37,556 nucleotides of DNA from CAZQYB01 sp964582985. GTDB lineage: Bacteria; Planctomycetota; Phycisphaerae; Sedimentisphaerales; Anaerobacaceae. The stretch is taken from the NCBI GenBank assembly GCA_964582985.1, contig CAZOUM010000027.1, positions 1-37,556 on the forward strand, given 5' to 3'. A model generated the notes under the pieces. It saw nothing but the letters and a program-made list of their open reading frames with translations. It was not told the origin of the DNA and ran no database searches. Positions 14,635-29,600 of this stretch are shown here, piece by piece (position 1 is the first letter of the stretch; every line of letters begins with the position of its first letter). A program made the translations under genes and the position numbers.

Positions 14635-17600
14635 TTACGGTTTCCACGAGTACCACAGCGGCATTGGGTCCGTCGTGTTATGGTTTGGCGACCTGTCGCG
14701 GACTAAGACTTTGAAGCTAACACCTACCATCGCACCGCCAATTTTCACCCTGTATACGCGGGGGTCACCCGCAACGTTATCTACGTTTCGCCATTCAACG
14801 CCCTCACCATATAGCTGGTCGGATGGGCCGCCACTGCTGAAATCGCTATCATCACATATGAATTTATACTCCACGCCGCTTGCATCCGTTGCTGTCATAG
14901 CTGTCATCTCAGCCCAGTAATCAAAGTCGCCTCCGCCGCCCCATATCTGATGAGGCTCGCCACACGGATCCGCAGCCGGATCCCATTCCGCCGGGTTAGG
15001 TTCCGGCTTGATCCAATCCTCAGGAGGAGCCGTAGTTGCACAAAGCACGGGCGACCAGCCGGTTGTGTTCTGCAGGGGCGATTCGTCCCTGGCCCGGACC
15101 TCATAGCAGTATTGCGTATCCGGTACCAGGCCGGCATCTGTCCAGTTCGGTTCATCCAGCCACGAGCTTAAGACCACACTATCGCGCCTGAACTGGTACT
15201 CTACGCCGCTGCCATCGTAGGAAATGGAGGCCGTCACCGTAATCGAATTCGGTGAAATTGCTTCAAATGTCAGGATCACAGGAGGCGGTTGCGGCTCAGT
15301 GATGTCTGGTCCGCCGCCCGCCACGGCACAACGGATTTCCGACCAATCCGTCTTGTTACCCGGCTCACCTGTTCCATCCGGAATCCAGCCAACACCATCG
15401 CGAGCTCTCACCTTGAAGCAGTACTCAGCACCCTGTGTAAGGCCGGTGGCCTCGTTGGAAGTACCGCTCTGCCAGCCGCTGCTGAAATTAGCGTCAGTGA
15501 TACATTCGAAGTAGTACTTAACGTCCCAGCCCCAGGCATCAAAGGCGGGCTTTGCACTCATAGCAATTGATGTCTCCGAGCTCGGATAAGGCTCTATTTT
15601 CCATTGACTTGGGTCGGGTTCCGGTGCCTCATCATCCGCTACAAACCAGCATTGAGCAAAGAGGGCATAGTCTGGGAAGTTGACATCTCCATCAAACGTA
15701 AAGTCTGCGCCATCGCACCAGCCATTGCCGATGGAACAATCGTCCCTGAGCCAGCTCAAAAGGAATTGTTCAAGGTCATTGAAGTCGATGACACCATCGT
15801 AAACCAAATCGCAGAATCTGCAGCGCTCTACCGTTGCTGCGGTATAGTGGTAGCCCATATCAACGGTACCTATATCCACTACCTCGTCCGTTCGGGTGGT
15901 GTACATAATCTTCTTGTAATTGACCACCAAATCAAGATTAACCGCGAGGTCGCTGCCCGCGTCGACGCACGGGCTGTTCTGTAACTGTCCGGCGTCGGTC
16001 TGACTGAGATAGTAATCCCCGAGCAACGCGGTCACGAAGAGCGGATTAGTGTCGATGTTACTGGGATAATGAGCATCCTCAGGGTACCATCCCCAGAGCT
16101 TGCAGTAATCGTCAACCTGGGCTCCAGAGCGCCCGCCTTTAACGTCGCTATACGTGACGGTAAGAGTTGAAGGTATTGGGTCGAACAGGAAGCCGCTCCC
16201 GACCGCGATCTCGTTACCTTTTGGAGCATAGTTATTCCAGAGGATGCTGTCGACAATCGCGGAGTTGCTGTCATAAGCACAGTAGAACCCGCCGCCGAGA
16301 CCGGTGCCGCTGTCGCCGAAGAGGCCCGGTGCCGCATTGCTGACGATTGTGCAGTTTGCGATCAACGGGTCGGCATTCCAATTCACAGAGATACCCGCAC
16401 CGTCTCTACCGGCAAGGTTGCTGGTTATCAGGCAGTTCACAATCTCCGGAATCAGTGGAGTATCTGACCGTCCGGTCAGATATAGACCACCGCCGGAAGT
16501 ATTGGCAATATTGCGGGTTATGACACAATCGCGAATCAGGGCCGCTGTGGCAACGCAATATATTCCACCGCCCTGCCCGACCAGTAAAGCATTCGGGTCA
16601 TTCGGGTCATTCGGGTCAAGCACATCATAAGGAGCCTGGTTGTACCTGACTGTACACCCGATAATTGTTGTTTCCGGAGAGTAGATACAATACAAGCCAC
16701 CGCCGTACTGGGCCGAATTGTGGGTGATATCGCTGTCCATAATTGACATTGTCGCTTCAATCCAATACATCGCGCCACCCTCGTTGTCGGCTACGTTCTC
16801 GATAAGTATGCTGTCGGTGACCGCAACTACGCTGTTAGGTTCGCCATACAAACCGGCACCAATCGGCGCTGTGTTCTCCGAGAAATTACAGTCGGCGATG
16901 GTTATCAGACGCAGAGAGTCACAGAGCATACCGCCGCCGAAGCCAGCCGAATTCTCGCTGAATGTGCAGTGCCAGAATGTCGGGGAACTGTTTGAGTCAC
17001 AGTAAGCGCCGCCTCCGCCTTCAGCCAAGCAGTTAGTAATGACGCAGTTTACGAAATTCGGCTCACTGTCATCGGTAACATATATTGCTCCGCCGTAGCC
17101 GCCGCCACCATTGGCGTCGGCAACCGCAGAGCAGTTGCTGATAACAAGATTCTTGATTGTCGGACTGGAGTTGGAGCCGACGTATATTGCTCCGCCATTT
17201 TCACCCGTAATATTAGCATTTACTATGGTGAAGCTGCGTACCACGGTATCCGCACCTTCGCCGCTGTTGAAGATGAAGGCCCGACCGCCCTGCTGGCAAT
17301 CAATAATTGTAGCAGCGACGACATCATTGTCATCAGGGTTGGTGCTGGTGATTGTGATATCTTTGCCACGCAGGTCGATACCGCCGGTGGTGTATCTGCC
17401 GGCACCAACAATAATCGTATCACGGCTTCTTGCCGCGTCAACAGCATCCTGAATGCCATTGGGCTCATCCAGGATTGAGACTTCGATTGTCTGCGGCTCT
17501 TCGAACGCAACGGCGACCGTCTTGTCACTGTCCAACATAACGCTGTTGTTCGGGTCCACGGACAAATCATCAGCGGTGCCGAGCCACGCCCTGACACGAT

Positions 17601-20600
17601 AGCCCGGACCAGGATACGCCATAAGCGGTATGACATCTTCGGGGTACTCACCGCTTGGCGGCTCGATTGTTCCAATGCCGGCCACTACTTTCGTCGATAA
17701 CCAGTGTCGTGGGCTCTCCTCGAACTCAACGGTCACGGTCTTGTCTGAGGTCATCGTAACTGTATTATTCGGCTCCGTTGACGAATCATCATCAGTACCC
17801 CACCATTCTTTTACTCTGTAGCCATAGTCAATATGTGCTACAAGCTCCACTATAGCATCCCTCGGATACAGCCTGTTGTTCGGGTCGACATAGCCGTGGG
17901 CAAGACCCGGGTCGACAGGGTCACCGTTGGCATCAACAACAATGACAGTCAACCGAGGCATAGAAGCAATCAGATAATGATATCCTATATCGACGATATT
18001 GGCGTCACCGATACCATCGGTGCGCGTAGTATATAGGTTGGGGTCCAGGACAATGTTGGGGTCACCGGCATCAATGCAGTTGCTGTCAATTGCCTGTCCA
18101 GTAGCAACGTGACTTAGATAATAACCAGGGACGAAGTTCGGCCCTTCGACAACGTTAACGAAGCAGGGGTCGTCCTCGATGTTATGGCTGCCGGCATCCC
18201 AACTGTTGCTGTCAGCATCCCACCACTGGAGCGTACAATCATCTTCAACATAAATCATGGGTGCGATGCGCGTAATTAATCCGATTGCGGTCATCATCGC
18301 TTCCACTACTTCGCTCGAACCAGCCGCCTCGAGCATTACCCCCCCAGTTCCTTCTGCCAAAGCTGTAAAATCTTCAACTGTCTCTTCCCAACCTCTAACT
18401 GGGATTGTGAAAATCCTTATCGGTGTGGGTGACTCTGTGGCTGCTGTGATAACATCGTCAATTGTGTATCCCGTAAAAGGTTCAGCGGGATCATGTGGCG
18501 GACGATGTGATGGGGCATCACCCATAAGAATAATTGCTCTACTGACATGACCACCCGCACGCCAATCTCCCGGCCCTATGTGGTCCGGGTCCGCTCCATA
18601 CAGGTTGGCGTCCAGTACGGTCTCCAGCGCGTTGTGGTTAATACAATGCATCAACACGGCTAAAACGGATTCAGGCCCGTCGGCACCGCCAGACGCCGTT
18701 AGTGTATCGATTGCAGCCACTACTGCACCCGTGTCGGTTGTGAATACCGAATCATCTCGATACGGATAATTATCGGAACCGCCATAAGGAGACTCATTAA
18801 AATCTTTATAGTCCACGACGGCAATTCTGAAATCGGGAACGCTCGCCGCTATCAAACCGGTGATTCCCGTTGCCGCATCTTTCATGGCGTCGATGTCGCC
18901 GCCCATGCTGCCGGTTGTATCTATGCAGAAAACAATATCGAGCGCCGTCAACTCCGAGATTTCGTTCGGCTCCGGCTCCGGCTCAATGTCACTGTAGGAT
19001 ATCTTGACGATCGAGGTGAACGGCGCTGCCCAGTCACCGCTGCCTACCGCAATTTGGGAGCCCTCGTAGGTACTGACGTTGCCCCAGATTATCGAATTAA
19101 TAACCTCGACATAGCTTTTATGGGAGCAATACAGGCCTCCACCGTATCCCAATCCAAGACCACCGATGATTTCGTTATTAACTATCGTGCAATTGGAGAT
19201 TATCGCTTCCAACCACCAGTTACAGGAGATGCCGCCGCCATCCCGGCCGGCTTCATTATTCGCTATCAGGCAGTTATTAAGCTCGGGTCCGATGGTGGTT
19301 CCCGGGTCCTCATCACTTGCCAGGTACAAACCGCCGCCCGACATCCTGGCAGTATTGTAGCAGATTTCGGTATCCTTAATTAGCCTCGGGCCCACCCAGG
19401 AGTATATACCACCGCCCTCGGCAATATCGGAGTGTGCCTCATATCTGTTTCTGATATAATCCGGGTCATTCGGGTCGAAATTCGGATCGCTGGTGTCAAT
19501 GGGGTTCAATGGGTCGAGCGGGAAGTTCGGGTCATTCGGATCACGTTCGAAGTACTCGAACCACACGGTAACTCCACCGGAAGCGTTGTTGTGTTTGATT
19601 TCACAGCGGATAATCCGCGATTCCGGAGAACGGAAGCAATATAAACCACCGCCGCAGGCAGCCGTGTTGTAGGAAATGTCGCAATCGTTAAAGTCTACGT
19701 AATTATCACGGTCGAGGAATATTGCGCCACCGTTTCCATTCGCATCGTTCTCCACCAATACAGTATGGGCGATTGTTCCCAAGCAGTTCGGGTCAAAGTA
19801 TAGTGCGCCACCGTAGTTTGCCGCGTTATCTGCAAAGTTGGAGTCGATGACCAGTATTAGGTTGTCGGAACTATAGAGGATAGCCCCACCGCCGTCTTCG
19901 GTTGCTGTATTATGCGTGAACGTGCAGCCATTCACTTCTGATATGCATCGGACATCGTAGGCAATTCCACCCCCGGCGTATCCCGCGGTGTTGCCGGTAA
20001 ATGTGCATCCGTTGATAGTTGAGTTGCCATCTTGAGCATAATAGATGCCGCCGCCATCGTAGCCTGCCGCGTTCTCGGCAAACGTACAGTCAATAAACAG
20101 CGGCCAACTGCCGGTAGCACAGTAGACTGCGCCGCCATACCCACCAAAGGCTGAGCAATTGGTAATTGTACAACCTATAAAGTCAGGTTGGCCATTACTG
20201 CTGACATATACGGCACCACCATCGGCATTCGTGACGCTGCAGTTGCTTATCATGACCTTGCGCAAGCTCGGGCTACTACCAGGGCCAACGTATATAGCAC
20301 CACCGTCGGTAGCGGCGCTGCAGTCGCTTATTATAAGATTCGCAAGGGTCGGACTGCAATCGGCGTCGATGTATATAGCGCCGCCGGGCCCTTCCAAAGA
20401 ACTGGCGTTGATTATCGTAAAGCCATTTATAAGCGTATTAGCATCTTCACCGTGGTTAAACGTGAAGGCCCGACTACTCCCCCCACAGTCAATTATCACA
20501 GCGGCAACAAAGCAAGGATCCTCAGGAAGGGCACTGACCAACTTAACGTCTTCTTTGCCGTCAAGATTGATATCGCCGTCATAAGTGCCCGGATAAACGA

Positions 20601-23600
20601 CAATTTTGTCGCCACTTCTCGCCGCGCCAACAGCCGCCTGAATTGTTGTATGATCGTACCCCACACCTTGACCCACGGAAATCGGCTCTGGAAGCTTAAA
20701 CTCAAGGCCAATAGTCTGGTCGGAGTCTATTACCACGTCGTAAACCGTAAGCACAGAGAGTAAGGCGCCATCATTAGCATCGTACCAGCCATCGACGTAG
20801 TAGCCCAGGTTGGGTTCTGCTCTAAACGTTACTGTTTCGCCTTCGAGGTAATAACCCACGAAGTTGTCAATTAAATCTGTGTTGGGGTCCACCGAGAAGA
20901 AGCCGTTGCCGTCGACCACATTCACTGTCAGCTCGTACTCAGGAATAGGCTCAAACTCAACGGTAACAGTCTTGTGTTCGGTCATTATGACGGTGTTCTG
21001 GTTAGCATCAAAGGCTGGCTCGTTCTCCGCACCGCTCCACGCCTTGACCCTGTAACCGTCGCATGGGTCGGCAACGAGTGTCACCTGCGTATCGGCGTAG
21101 AAGACATAAGTATTGAGGAACCAGATGTAACTAATCGGTCTCGGCTCACTCGGCGCAACCGTGCCGTAGACAAGGTTCGGGTCAGGGATTGGGTCGCCGT
21201 TAGCGTCAACCACGTTAATGGTCAACAGGTACCAGGCAATTCCATGCTCATAATGGTAACCCAAATCAACCTCATTATCGTCGCCAATCCCATCAGTTCT
21301 CGTGGTATATACGTCTAAACCGAAATCGCTTGCGAGGCCGCTTCCGGCATCAACACACGGGCTGTTCGCATCCTGGCCGGCATCCCACCAGCTCAGATAG
21401 TATCCGGCCACAAACAGCGGATCTAAATCGATATTATTCGTGTCGGGATTCCAGCTATTCACATCCCAACTGTAGAAGTCGTTGGCGTCATTCGGCTCCC
21501 AGCCGTACAGCCAGCAGGTTTCATCAACATAGATGGGCGGCCCGACTGGAATTTCACCACCGAGCACTTGCTGTAACACTCCGCCGCCAAACTCGGTAAT
21601 GAATCCGGCAAACGACCCAATCCAGAAGTGATTAAGCGCACCGAATCCCATGCCCTCAAGGTCATACGGAAGCGCCTCATGATAGAATTCGTTTACAAGC
21701 ACCCCGTCCGGCGTGTATTGCAAAATCCAGTCCCCGAGCTGGTCGCCAATCCAAAGGTAGCCGTCGAAGAATTCCATTCCATCGTGGTGTGACGCACCTG
21801 TTTTTTCGGGATAGGTGAATATCCACTCCCAGGTACCATCAGGACCCCAGGACCCATCATACCTATACATTTCGAACCTGTCAGTGCAGGAGTACCAGAT
21901 GTCGTTCTCCTCATCATACGCAAGCGTTTGCGGACCCATCGACCCCGCTTCGAAAGAAGGAGCAATCGTGGAGTCAAACACATAGTTACCTGCAGGACCG
22001 CCTGCAACAGGATTTGCTGCCGCTGGATCAAACACGAACTTTAGAATACCAGTACTTGAGCTCTTTACATAAATCTCGTTATTCTCGGCATCGACATAAA
22101 ACTCAGCTGAATGACCGAAAGAGTAATCGCCGAGAGCGAACGTTCTCTCGAGAGTGAACGTTCTTGGTTCCATTGGGCCAGTGTCGTAAGGATTGTTCGG
22201 ATGTGTATCGGCACTCGTACCTTCCGGAATGGTGACGGTATGAATGTAGGCCGTGCTGCCGCTGACGTAGATGATTCTATCAGTTCCATCGCTGCCTACC
22301 CAGCCGTCAGGGCCAAAAGTACCCGACAGGTTGGTATCAAAAACTGCATAGATAAAGTAGTCCGGGTTATTCGGGTCACCACCACCAATCGGGCCGATCG
22401 GGCCAACGTCATTAGCCTCACACGGATCCTGGTATATCTGGATGTCACTATTGGTAATGCTGACCGTCGAAGGTATTGGATAGAACGGCTCGTCTTCTAT
22501 TGCCACCTGCGAACCGTAAGCGCCAATATTGCCCCAGATGATGGAGTTGATAACATCTACCGTGCTTCCATAAGTGCAATACAGACCACCACCATAAGAC
22601 GGCACCTCGGTCAGTTCGTTATCAGCTATTGTACAATTGGAAATCGCCGCTTCTACCAGCCGGTCACAGGATATGCCACCGCCGTTCTTGCCGGATATAT
22701 TGTTCGCTATCAGACAGTTTGTAAGTTCCGGAGTAGCGAGATAACCAAGATTTGTTGTTGATGCCGGATGACCGCCCAGATACAAACCTCCGCCTGAGCC
22801 GGTGGCCCTGTTCTCCATGAAAACACAGTCGAAGATATTGGCATCGGTTGTGAAGACGTAGAAACCACCGCCGGCACCGTATATGACAACCGGCACATTA
22901 GCATCATTGGGCTCGTTAGGCCCGACCAAACTTGCCTCACCCGAAACGATATTACCCTGGACAACGCACCTGGAAATATCGGCAACACTGTCTATCGAGA
23001 ACAAACCCCCGCCGACGTATGCCGTATTGTCAAAGAAACTGCAATCCATCATCCCGACCTCCGCTGTCGTCCAGTAGATAGCGCCACCGATAGATGCCGA
23101 ATTGTCCACGAAGTTGCAATCAGCTAAGGTAGCTTCCACAGGTCCAAACTCGTAATAGCCGTAGTCATAGGCATCCATATATCTGCCATACATATAGATG
23201 TCGTTCGGGTCCAGGCTGGTTCTGCTGCCTTCCAGGCATATCCCGCCGCCGTAGCCCGTAGGCTGGCTCCCGTGATACGTAGCCCGGTTGCCTTCCACTC
23301 TGCAGCCCTCGAACGTTGCCTTGCAGCCGCTGCCGCAGTGTACTGCCGCGCCGAAGCTTGGAATGTTGTAGTTCCTTCGAGGCTGTTCCTGAACACCGGA
23401 CCAACTAAAGCCGCCGAGCCCGCTGATGCTGCCTTCGGTTACGTTATCAACAAAATTGCAGCCAACGAAGTTAGGCTCGCTCAGTACGGCACAGTACACG
23501 GCGCCGCCTCTTGCGCTGAACTTCGCCGGGTCATCTTGATTGGGGTCGTGGTCGGTTAATCCACCGTATCCACCGGCACCATACTCACCGCCGTCGCCGC

Positions 23601-26600
23601 CGTCACCGCCGTTACCGCCGGTGCCCTGGCAGTTTCTAACGGTGCAATTTATGAATGTCGGCTTCGTTCCGGCATCGCAGAATATGCCGGCCCCCAGCGC
23701 CTGACCGGCCATACCTCCTGAACCGCCGCGGGCATATTGTGCGCCGCCACCACCGTCACCGCCGTCGGCACCAAATGCGCTGCAGTTCTCAATCAGGCAG
23801 TTAATGATTGTCGGGGTGCAGCCCCACCGGAACATCTTGTAGCCGAAGGGGGAATAGGGGTCAGCCACGTATTCATAGTAGAAGATCTCACCGATGTAAA
23901 TACCGGCACCTCCGGCGCTGCCGCCGTTGCCGCCGGCGCCGCCAGGCTGTCTCTCTTCGCCGCCAGCATTTCCACCTGATGCATTGCCTCCGGTAACCGA
24001 GCAGTTTCTGACGATACAATTGGCAACGACGTGATTTCCAACCACAGTAATGGCCGCGCTGCTCCCCACATAGCCCGTACCTGTGAACGCGCCCCCGTAA
24101 GTATCCATATTGACATAAGACATGTTATCACCGCCGTCAAAACCGCGTTGACCCGGCTCTTCGGGGTCTATAGCATCCATAACATAGGTGTTTATGTTCG
24201 CTATGGTAACGCCATTGAGCACGCAGGTGCCTCCGGGCGTACCAATAAGGTGGAAGCCCCCCCTGTTCTCGTCGGCGCAATTAATAACCACACTGTTCGG
24301 GTCATCGGGGTTGCCGACAATCGTAATATTCTTGCCCACAACAGTGTAGCCGGTCCCTGGGTACTCACCTGTGGCGATGACAATTGTGTCACCGTCTCTC
24401 GCGTCGTTTATCGCCGTTTGAATTGATGTGTACGCGTGGGTGCCGCCCACGTGCAAAGTACGAGGCCACACCGGCTCAAAGGCAACATTGACAACTCTGT
24501 GACTGTACATCGTAGCCGTGTTGTAGTTGGCAAACGATGTATCATCATCGGTGCCCAACCAGTAGAGAACTCGACAGTTAGCATCAGGCTGTGCCAACAG
24601 GGTCACCATGGTGCCCGGGATAAGATTGACATCAACAGGCGATGTCACCGAGTTGACCTCGCCAATAATGGTGACATAATTAGGATCATGATATTCAAAC
24701 TGGACAATGCCGTTGCTACCATCAATACTTATCGTCAACGTGTACATGACCGGCGGCCCGTCGTAGAACGGATAGTGGTAGCCCATATCCGCCGGTCCCG
24801 AGTCGGGGTAATTCTTAATGTTTGTTGTTATCTCGCCCAGATTGTAATTCGGGTCATCCAGCAGGTCGTTGAGAGCATATTCCCCACCGGCATCAACACA
24901 CGGACTGGTTTGCGCCTGGCCAGCTGTCATTTGACTGAGGTAGAAAGGACCAAGACCGCCGGCTGTAAACAGCGGATTGAGACTTATGTTGCCCTCGCCC
25001 TCGTCGCCGTTCTCAATGCAGGAATATGTCGCTGAGCAATTATAAAGGTCATCGCCGTAGTACCATGGGCTGCCCCAGTAGCCCCACAAGCCGCCGTTGA
25101 GGCCTATGATACAGTGATTGATTACCGGGCTGGAGTCACGAGCGGCAATGCCACCCTTCGGGCCCGGACCAGGGAATTCCTCAGTTGGGTACTCAAGGCC
25201 GTAATTGTATACGATTGTGCAGAACCGGATTGTAGCAGGCGACTCATACAAGTAAATCGCGCCGCCAATCTCGGTCGATGTGTTCTGCGTAATCAGGCAG
25301 TTGATAATCTCCGGAGCCGACCCGGCCTCAGCGTACACACCTCCGCCAAACCCGCCTGCCCAGTTGTTGCTGATTTGGCAGTTGGTGATTCTGACGAACG
25401 CGTTCGTAAGATAGATTCCGCCGCCGTCACCGTAGGAATAGTTGTTGATAATCTTGCAGTTAGTTATCATCGGAGCAACTGCATTCGGGTCATCAGCATC
25501 CGCGCCACCGGATGTATTGCGCAGGTATACACCACCGCCTCCATCCGTAGCGTGATTGCCGGTGATTAAGCAGTTTTCAACCCACGGGCTCGAGTTGCCG
25601 TCGTAGAACAGGGCGCCTCCGAAGTCGGCGTAACCATCGGTAATAGTAAAGCCATCTACGATATAATTCGGGTCTTCACCACCATCGAATATGAAACCAC
25701 GGTGCGGCTCTGTTCCTGGGCCGCCGCCGTAGCCGCCGCCGCCGCAGTAAATGATGCAGTTGTCGGAGCCGTCTTTGCTTCGCACTGTTACAGGCACGCC
25801 CCTGAACTGCAGGTCGCGGTTACCCGGGCCGGTGTAGGTGCCGTCACAGACAATGACCACGTCCCCCTCATAGATAGCGGCGTCAATGGCAGACTGAATT
25901 GTCACATAGAAGGTATTGGGTTCTCTCTCAATATAGATATCATTCAGACCCTTCAGCCCGAATTCGACCGTGACGTACTCATTAGGTTCATTCATAGTCA
26001 CGATTTTGTTAGGCTCTCTGGTCAAATCGTCATCGGTGCCGGTCCAGAACTTGACTTCGTAGTTCGGGTCCAGCGGCGTCGCAATTAGCTGTACTTCCGT
26101 AAGGTCGTAGTAATCGTAGATACCGGCGTTCGCATCAGCAAAAAGAGGTGCCGGATAGTTCGGTTCCACCATTCCGGGCCCGCCGACTACACTCAAATGT
26201 AACTGGCGTATCGGAATCGGCTCGAACGCAACCGTGACAGTCGTGTCTGACGTCACTGTGACCGTATTCTCGTTGGTATTCCAGGCAGGGGTATTCTCGG
26301 TACCGGTCCATTGCATGACCCTGTAAGCCTCGCAGGGATCGGCTATCAGTGTCACCACCGTACCAGCGTAATAAGAATAAGTGTTGGTATTCGGATCAAA
26401 GGTGACCCATCTCGGTGCGTTCGCTTCAACAGTACCACCGTTGCTATCCACGACAATAATAGTCAAATCATACCGAATGAGGCCCTCGCTGTAGTGGTAA
26501 CCCATATCAACCAGGTCGGTGTCGTTGGCGCCGTCCATACTTGTAGTATACATGTCCATAGCAATGTTGGGGTCATTTGCATCCCCGCTACCGCGGTCAA

Positions 26601-29600
26601 CGCATGGGCTGTTCGCGTCCTGGCCGGTGTCGTAATGACTTAGATAATAGCCGCCGACGAAGGCCGGGTCTTCGTCGATATTATTAGTGTCATCCGTCCA
26701 ACTATTGACATCCCAGGTCCAGAAGTCATAGGGGTCGTTGGGCTCCCACCCATACAATATGCAGCCTTCCTCAACACGGATAGGCGGCCCGACTGGAATT
26801 TCAAGAACCCCTTGTTGCATCTCACCGCCGCCAAACTCGGTAATAATCGGACTGAATGAGCCCGCCCAGAAGTGACCCAATGCGCCATATCCCATGCTCT
26901 CAATCTCGCCGCCGCCGCCAATCGGTTCATGATAATAAATGCCCACGAACTCGCCATCCGGGGTATATTCCAAAACCCAGTCGCAGACCATGTCAACGAT
27001 AAATAGGTTTCCGTTGGCGAATGCCAATCCATCGTGGTGCGAGCCAGCAGTCACGGGCGTATATTCAAATGCCAGTTCCCAGATGCCGGCAGGACCTTGC
27101 GCTGCATCATACTTCAATATCTGCACGGGGTCGTGTGTCCCGGCGTAAAAGACGTTGTTATTCGGATCCCAGGTCATGGTTTGTGTAAGCTCACCGGGTT
27201 GCGGACCAACCACGGAGTCGAATACATAGTTACCCGCAGGCCCACCAGCCACTGGATTTGCCGCGTTTGGATCGAACACATACTTCAAGATACTGGGGTC
27301 GGGACCCAAATAGAGCACATTATTCTCAACATCCACACAGAACGCGGAATGGTCACTAAAGGTAAACTCGCTGCCGAGTGGGAAACTCCTCTCAGCGGTG
27401 AACGTCCTTGGGGCAATGGGCCCAGGTGAGTATGGATTGTTCGGATGCGCGTGTGGGTCGGCGCCCGCGGGGATAGTAACTCTGTAAATATGGGCGTTTA
27501 GACTATATGTGGTACCATTAGGATCATCGTATGACCAACCGTAGTAAATGACTCTGTCAATCCCGTCACTACCTACATACGACCCAACGCCAAGGGGACC
27601 ATAATTATCACCCTCATCGGTCCTATAATCGAGCCCCGTATCAAACCTACTGTAGATAAAGTAGTCTGGGTTGTCAGGGTCGCCGCCGCCGATTGGGCCT
27701 ATCGGGCCAACGTCATTGGCCTCACACGGGTCCTGGTAGACCTGTATGTCACTGTGAGTAATGCTAACAACCGATAGCAATGGTACGGCTGGGTTGCCGC
27801 TGCCCACTGCAACCTGCGAGCCATGACTGCCAACATTGCCCCAGATGATTGAGTCGATGACTTCCACAATGCTTTTATAAGAACAATACAAACCTCCACC
27901 GAAGGAAGGTACGATCGTAAGTTTGTTATCAGCTATAGTGCAGTTCGAAATTAGCACATCCACAAACCAGTTGCACGAAACTCCGGCACCGTCTCGGCCC
28001 GCCGTATTATCGGTTATCAGGCAGTTCTTAAGCTCTGACCGAACTGCTAATTCAACGTCGTCGTCGCTGGACAGATATAAACCTCCGCCGCACGTGGTCG
28101 CGGTATTGTCCGTGATTTGACAATCAGCGATTAAGCCCGGCCCGGCAAATGAGAATATGCCGCCGCCCCGAGCGATGCCTGTGCCATCCTCAACAACGAT
28201 ATAGTTCGGGTCGCCCGGGTTAAAGTTCGGGTCGGTAGTATCAACTGGATTGTCAAGGTCCGGTAAGTTCGGGTCATTCGGGTCCGGCGGGTAATAAGAG
28301 CGAATAATTCGTCTCGCCTCGTTATATTGTATCGTACAGTTAATTACCTCTGCCATCGGAGAATAACTGCCATACAGACCGGCGCCACGAGCAGCTCTGT
28401 TGCGCAAAATACTGCAATCCACAACCAAAAAGTCATCGCATTCGGTAAAGTATATGCCGCCTCCATCTTCATCTGCTTCATTAGATGTTAATGTGGTGTC
28501 GGTAATTGTTCCCTCGCAGCCCGAGCCAAGATACAGCGCGCCACCATAGTTTGCTGAGTTGTTTGTAAAGTCGCATCCGGCAACCGTTATCACATTCCCA
28601 ACGTTGCACAGGACGCCGCCACCGAGGAAATCAGCCGCGTTGCCGCTGAAGGTACAGTCGGTCAGTTCTATTTCGGCGTCGAGAGCACAGCATATCGCAC
28701 CGCCATCGCCGCCGGCATAGGTCACTATGAAGTTCGGGTCCACAGGTGTACCGCGTTCGGAACTTACATAGTTGTCGGCGAACGTGCAGTTGGTAAATAC
28801 TGTTGAGCTGCTCATGCCACAATAAACCGCGCCTCCGGAGCCGCGACTGACCGTACAGTCCGTAAATGTGCAGTCTCTAAACTCGGGACTGGCGTAGAAG
28901 CTGACGTATACCGCACCACCGTCCGAACTATAGACGCTGCAGTTATTAATCGTGACATTCACAAAGGTCGGACTCGCGCCGGCACCAATATATATCGCGC
29001 CGCCCCTGCCATCACTTGTGCCACAGTCACTTATAATCATATTTGCAATGTATGGACTCGCACCGGCACCTACGAATATCGCTGCGCCGCCTTCGCCGGC
29101 AAGAGAACCATTGACTATCCTAAAGCCGCTTATTACTGTGTTTGCATCTTCGCCGCCGTTGAAGATAAATGCCCGGCCGCTTCCTCGGCAGTCAATAACC
29201 GTCCAAGGAACAATGTTAGGGTCATCGTGGTTGAAGCTAAACAATCTTATCTCTTTGCCTTCCAGGACAATATTGCCGTCGTAGATACCTTCAGAGACAA
29301 TAAGTACGTCACCGTTTTCTGCATCTTCGACGGCCTGCTGAAGCGCATCTCCGCCACCTGAGACTTCGGTGTAGTTCGCTGGCTTAAACTCAATACCAAA
29401 GGTCTGGTTAGAATCCATAACCACGTCCAGAGTTCTCTTGATGGAAATCGCTGTGCCGTTCGCATCATACCAGGCCCGGACGTAGTAGTTCGGCTCCGGT
29501 ATCGCACGCAGAGTCAACTCTGTACCCTCGTAGTACCAGCCGCTGTTTGGATCGACATAACCGCGCGCCGAGTTCGGGTCAACAGGTTCACCATTAGCAT

